Assembly: GCA_012799075.1 (NCBI GenBank)
Contig: JAAZLZ010000045.1
Coordinates: 1 to 8,108 of the forward strand
Direction: 5' to 3'
DNA: 8,108 nt
From: Bacillota bacterium
GTDB lineage: Bacteria > Bacillota > Limnochordia > JAAZLZ01
This document shows positions 5,525-8,108 of the stretch, in pieces. The first letter of the stretch is position 1. Each line of letters starts with the position of its first letter. Under the pieces are notes generated by a model. The model made no database searches and was not told the DNA's origin. It was given only the letters and a program-made list of their open reading frames with translations. The position numbers were made by a program, and so were the translations under genes.

Positions 5525-6685
5525 TCAGGGGGCTTGGCAACAATGGGCAAGGGCCGCCCGGTAAATCTCCTTGAGGGGCAAGCCGGTTTTGGCCGCCAGT
5601 TCCCGGCACGAGGCGTACTCGGGGGCCCAATTGGCTTGACCAAATCCCCGCGCCGCCTTCAACAGAACTGGCCCATATGGGGTCTCAACTTCCATGAGCT
5701 CCCGGACCAGCTTGTGCCGCTGCACCTCCCCCACCCGCAGGCCAATGGTTGTTGTTTGGGCAAAAATGCAATCCCGCAGGGTCTCCTCTAAATGCAAAGG
5801 ACTGATGACGGTGAGCACCACCCCCGGCCGAGACTTCTTCATTATCACCGGGGCAAGATACACATCCAAAGCCCCTTGGGCAAAAAGCTCATCCATGACA
5901 TGCTCGTAAAGCTCCGGATTCATATCATCGATGTTGGCCTCAATGATCCGCACCCAGTCCCCCTCCCCTTGGACCCTAGAGCCAACCACCAGCCGCAGCA
6001 GATTGGGAATCTCCAGGTCCTTGGTCCCCGCCCCATAGCCTACCTTGTCCACCTTCATCTCCGGATAAGGGCCGAAGCGGCTAGACAAGGTGGACAGGAT
6101 CGCGGCCCCCGTCGGGGTGATGAGCTCTCCCTCCACCCCCCGGCTGTAAATCGGGAGTCCTTTTAAGAGCTCCATGGTAGCCGGGGCCGGAACGGGGATG
6201 GTGCCATGCTGGCAGACAACAAACCCGCTCCCAACATGCAGGGGCGATGCTTCCAAGGTCTTTGCTCCCAGCAAACGCAGTCCCGCGACGGTCCCCGCCA
6301 CGTCAACGATGGAATCCACCGCGCCTACTTCGTGGAAATGGATATGGTCCAAACCCCGCCCGTGGGCCTTGGCCTCGGCCTCCCCTAGATTCTTGAAGAT
6401 GGCCTTGATCTTGGCCTTGTCCTCCCCAGGCAGGGTGCTGTTTTCGATGATGTCGACTATGTCCTGGTAGTTCCGTTCCGGCTGATCCTGCAAGATTTCC
6501 ACCGAGCACTTGGTCCCCGCCAGACCCCGGCGGCGGACGGGACTGAAAGACAGGCGATAGCCGTCGATGGGCACCTTGGCAAGCTCCTCCTGCAAAGCCC
6601 CAGGATCGACGCCTGCATCAACTAGGGCTCCGAGGAACATATCCCCACTGGCGCCGCTGAAACAATGGGCGTAAACAAGGGTCAT
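5525..6685 (-). CDS. larC: Nickel-pincer cofactor biosynthesis protein LarC
   Basis: LarC is the CTP-dependent cyclometallase that inserts nickel into the dithiolated pyridinium mononucleotide, giving the nickel-pincer nucleotide used by LarA-type racemases and epimerases. The 386-residue frame starts MTLVYAHCFSGASGDMFLGA, the family N-terminus. It contains the histidine-rich HIHFHEVGAVDSIVDV (114-129), GELITPTGAA (186-195), ANIDDMNPE (250-258), KKSRPGVVLTVI (283-294) and TTTIGLR (311-317). In Lactiplantibacillus plantarum LarC is made by programmed frameshifting of two ORFs; here it is one uninterrupted frame. ATG 6685 has GGAGGGTG eight bases upstream, located within the last codons of larB; the longest frame would start inside larB and is rejected. 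It is four bases after larB and 43 bases before the M23 gene. Confidence 0.93.
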   Translation of the reverse strand: MTLVYAHCFSGASGDMFLGALVDAGVDPGALQEELAKVPIDGYRLSFSPVRRRGLAGTKCSVEILQDQPERNYQDIVDIIENSTLPGEDKAKIKAIFKNLGEAEAKAHGRGLDHIHFHEVGAVDSIVDVAGTVAGLRLLGAKTLEASPLHVGSGFVVCQHGTIPVPAPATMELLKGLPIYSRGVEGELITPTGAAILSTLSSRFGPYPEMKVDKVGYGAGTKDLEIPNLLRLVVGSRVQGEGDWVRIIEANIDDMNPELYEHVMDELFAQGALDVYLAPVIMKKSRPGVVLTVISPLHLEETLRDCIFAQTTTIGLRVGEVQRHKLVRELMEVETPYGPVLLKAARGFGQANWAPEYASCRELAAKTGLPLKEIYRAALAHCCQAP

Positions 6686-6689
6686 CTTT

Positions 6690-7472
6690 TCACCCTCCAT
6701 GCTCCCCCTCGCTCCTTCCTCCAGCAGCGAGGCGGTTAATGATGGCCGCCATATACCCGGCGCCAAAACCGTTGTCGATATTGACCACGGCCACCCCGGA
6801 GGCACAGCTGTTCAGCATGGTAAGCAGAGGCGCAAGACCATCCAAATGGGCTCCGTAGCCGATGCTGGTAGGCACGGCGATGATGGGCTTGTCCACAAGT
6901 CCTCCCACGACGCTGGCTAGAGCTCCCTCCATGCCGGCAACGACAATGAGCACATTGGCCGCAGCCAATTCTTCGCGGCGGCAAAGAAGTCGATGAAGAC
7001 CGGCAACCCCCACATCATAAATCCGATCCACCCGATGTCCCATGGCCCAAGCCGTCACCGCCGCCTCTTCTGCCACGGGCACATCCGCGGTCCCCGCCGT
7101 CAACACTGCAATCCGGCCGGGGTATGAGGGCTTTGGCTCCTCCCCCACCAGGATGATCCGAGCCTCAGGGTAATACTTGGCCTGGGGGAGGACCTCCCGG
7201 ACGGCCTGGTACGTTTTTTCATCAGCCCGGGTGGCCAGGACGATGGGATTGTCCACCGCCAGGTGTTGGCAAATGGACTGGACTTGGGCCGAGGTCTTCC
7301 CCAGGCAGAAAACCACCTCGGGAAACCCCTTCCGCATGACCCGGTGGTGATCGATCTTGGCAAAGCCCAGCTCTTCATAAGGAAGGAAGCGCAGCCTCTC
7401 CATGGCCGCATCAACGGGCAGGCGTCCTGCTTTGACTTCTTCTAAGAGACTGCGTACGTTGGCTTCATACAT
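6690..7472 (-). CDS. larB: Pyridinium-3,5-biscarboxylic acid mononucleotide synthase LarB
   Basis: LarB starts nickel-pincer cofactor synthesis by carboxylating the pyridinium ring of nicotinic acid adenine dinucleotide and releasing AMP. The 260-residue length is usual. The N-terminal domain shows DHHRVMRKGFPEVVFCLGKT (41-60). The C-terminal domain is PurE/AIR-carboxylase-like: TAGTADVPVAEEA (125-137), VGVAGLHRLL (154-163), VVAGMEGALASVVGGL (177-192), PTSIGYG (201-207) and NIDNGFGAGYMAA (231-243). C223 in NSCASG corresponds, by my recollection of the family, to the active-site cysteine that forms an adduct with the dinucleotide. ATG 7472 is the first start possible, with an in-frame TGA two codons before it. 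Its GGAGGAGGT (7485-7493) is 12 bases away, rather far. The gene forms a tight pair with larC; larE and a larA homologue are not in the window. Confidence 0.93.
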   Translation of the reverse strand: MYEANVRSLLEEVKAGRLPVDAAMERLRFLPYEELGFAKIDHHRVMRKGFPEVVFCLGKTSAQVQSICQHLAVDNPIVLATRADEKTYQAVREVLPQAKYYPEARIILVGEEPKPSYPGRIAVLTAGTADVPVAEEAAVTAWAMGHRVDRIYDVGVAGLHRLLCRREELAAANVLIVVAGMEGALASVVGGLVDKPIIAVPTSIGYGAHLDGLAPLLTMLNSCASGVAVVNIDNGFGAGYMAAIINRLAAGGRSEGEHGG

Positions 7473-7493
7473 TTCTCATTGGGTACCTCCTCC
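7465..7493 (-). promoter_or_regulatory. Distant ribosome binding site and mini-ORF at the larB start
   Basis: GGAGGAGGT at 7485-7493 is an excellent ribosome binding site but lies 12 bases from the larB ATG. Five bases from it, in another frame, is ATG 7479, which opens a four-codon ORF (Met-Arg-Asn-Val) ending in TGA at 7465-7467, just inside larB. Ribosomes could start at the mini-ORF and re-initiate at larB, or simply tolerate the long spacing. Confidence 0.3.
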
Positions 7494-7509
7494 ATATCCC
7501 GAGCTGCTT

Positions 7510-8108
7510 TTAGGGCTTGCCTTTGACCAACCGCCCGTGGAGCCGCCTGATCAAACCAACGAGCCCAGTCCCTCCACCCGTCTCCACCTGCAGCTGGGCA
7601 AGTCGACCAGCCAGCTGCTTTATCTCCTCAGCCGCCCGGGACCGGCCATAGTGGGTCATCACATCCACCTGACGGCGGACCGCCCGGGGCACAGAGGGGT
7701 CCTCCGGTACAAACCCTAAGTATTTCAAATCATAATCCAAAAACTCTTTGGCTGCAAACCTCATCTTATCGGCGATGAGCCGGGCCTCCCGCTGGTTGGC
7801 CGCCATGTTGACCACCAACAGCAGCTGGGTTTCTCCCCCCAACCCCCGTAAAACCTTGATTAAAGCATATGCATCGGTGATCGCGTGGGGCTCCGGCGTC
7901 GTAATCACGATGGCCTGCCGGGCCGCCGTCAAAAAGTCCGTCACCCTTTTCCCCAGCCCAGCCCCCGTATCTAAGAGGATGAAGTCCATGGCCTCATCCA
8001 GGGGGCTCAGCCCCTCTAACAGGTGCCGGATTTGATGCTGCCCAAGGACGGTCAACTCAGCAAGCCCCGATGCCCCCGGCAGCACCTTTATTCCTCCCGG
8101 GCCGTCCA
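7510..8108 (-). CDS. flhG: FlhG/YlxH-like MinD-family ATPase (C-terminal part, start beyond right edge)
   Basis: This is a ParA/MinD-type P-loop ATPase that, with the SRP-like GTPase FlhF, controls flagellar number and position. About 199 residues are present; the N-terminus with the deviant Walker A motif lies beyond the window, and the frame stays open to the edge (DGPGGIKVLPGASGLAEL is the first readable stretch). Seen here are the Walker B-like FILLDTGAGLG, then TTPEPHAITDAYALIKVL, and later YLGFVPEDPSVPRAVRRQ. The TTPEPxxxTDAYALIK string is typical of FlhG/YlxH rather than septum-placing MinD. The reading frame from GTG 8085 is internal, not a real start. The basic tail (RRLHGRLVKGKP) may aid membrane contact. 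It stops 37 bases before larB and heads the visible part of the operon. A septal MinD or another ParA-like protein is the alternative. Confidence 0.78.
   Translation of the reverse strand, partial: DGPGGIKVLPGASGLAELTVLGQHQIRHLLEGLSPLDEAMDFILLDTGAGLGKRVTDFLTAARQAIVITTPEPHAITDAYALIKVLRGLGGETQLLLVVNMAANQREARLIADKMRFAAKEFLDYDLKYLGFVPEDPSVPRAVRRQVDVMTHYGRSRAAEEIKQLAGRLAQLQVETGGGTGLVGLIRRLHGRLVKGKP

Noticed and set aside
5482..5643. N-terminal extension of the M23 gene into larC
   Set aside because: The 54 extra residues are proline-rich with no domain and overlap larC; ATG 5481 has a near-ideal ribosome binding site.
6686..6805. N-terminal extension of larC into larB
   Set aside because: It is larB coding sequence in another frame; ATG 6685 gives the family N-terminus and a well-spaced GGAGGGTG.

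Overview
The window is an ordinary-looking piece of chromosome from a GC-rich, probably spore-forming member of the Bacillota. The evidence is a YyaC-type spore protease gene, a YkuS/UPF0180 gene, strong AGGAGG-type ribosome binding sites, several GTG/TTG starts, and an FlhG-like MinD ATPase of the type found in Gram-positive flagellar loci. A deep-branching lineage (for example Limnochordia- or Symbiobacteriia-like) would fit, but this is a guess from gene content, not a determination. There are no tRNA or rRNA genes, CRISPR arrays, insertion sequences or phage genes.

Layout. Positions 1-201 (minus) hold the N-terminal part of gcvT, the glycine cleavage T protein, running off the left edge. 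A 218-bp spacer follows and contains a candidate 29-residue small ORF on the plus strand. A branched-chain aminotransferase gene (ilvE, 420-1337, minus, TTG start) is divergent from an endonuclease III-related DNA glycosylase gene (1422-2105, plus, TTG start) whose promoter is well formed. That glycosylase gene converges on a YkvI-family membrane protein gene (2133-3122, minus). A 133-bp divergent spacer with a forespore-type promoter precedes yyaC (3256-3930, plus).

Positions 3845-8108 are a compact minus-strand operon of six genes, read right to left: flhG-like (truncated by the window edge), larB, larC, a membrane-anchored M23 peptidase, a bactofilin, and ykuS. Gaps are 37, 4 and 43 nt, followed by overlaps of 23 and 8 nt, so the genes are very likely co-transcribed and partly translationally coupled. 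The last gene overlaps yyaC tail-to-tail by 86 nt, with a 10-bp-stem hairpin at the end of ykuS.

How the genes work together. LarB and LarC are the carboxylase/hydrolase and nickel-insertion enzymes for the nickel-pincer nucleotide cofactor of the lactate racemase superfamily. LarE and a LarA-type apoenzyme are not in the window. The M23 peptidase and bactofilin form a known type of pair in which a cytoplasmic polymer positions a cell-wall hydrolase. FlhG counts and places flagella. YyaC and YkuS are typical of spore formers. Nothing here is clearly a new system. The best second-look items are the candidate small ORF, the joining of larBC to cell-surface genes in one operon, the overlapping yyaC/ykuS ends, and the missing lyase lysine in the glycosylase. 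Several starts were moved from the longest possible ORF to codons with well-spaced ribosome binding sites.
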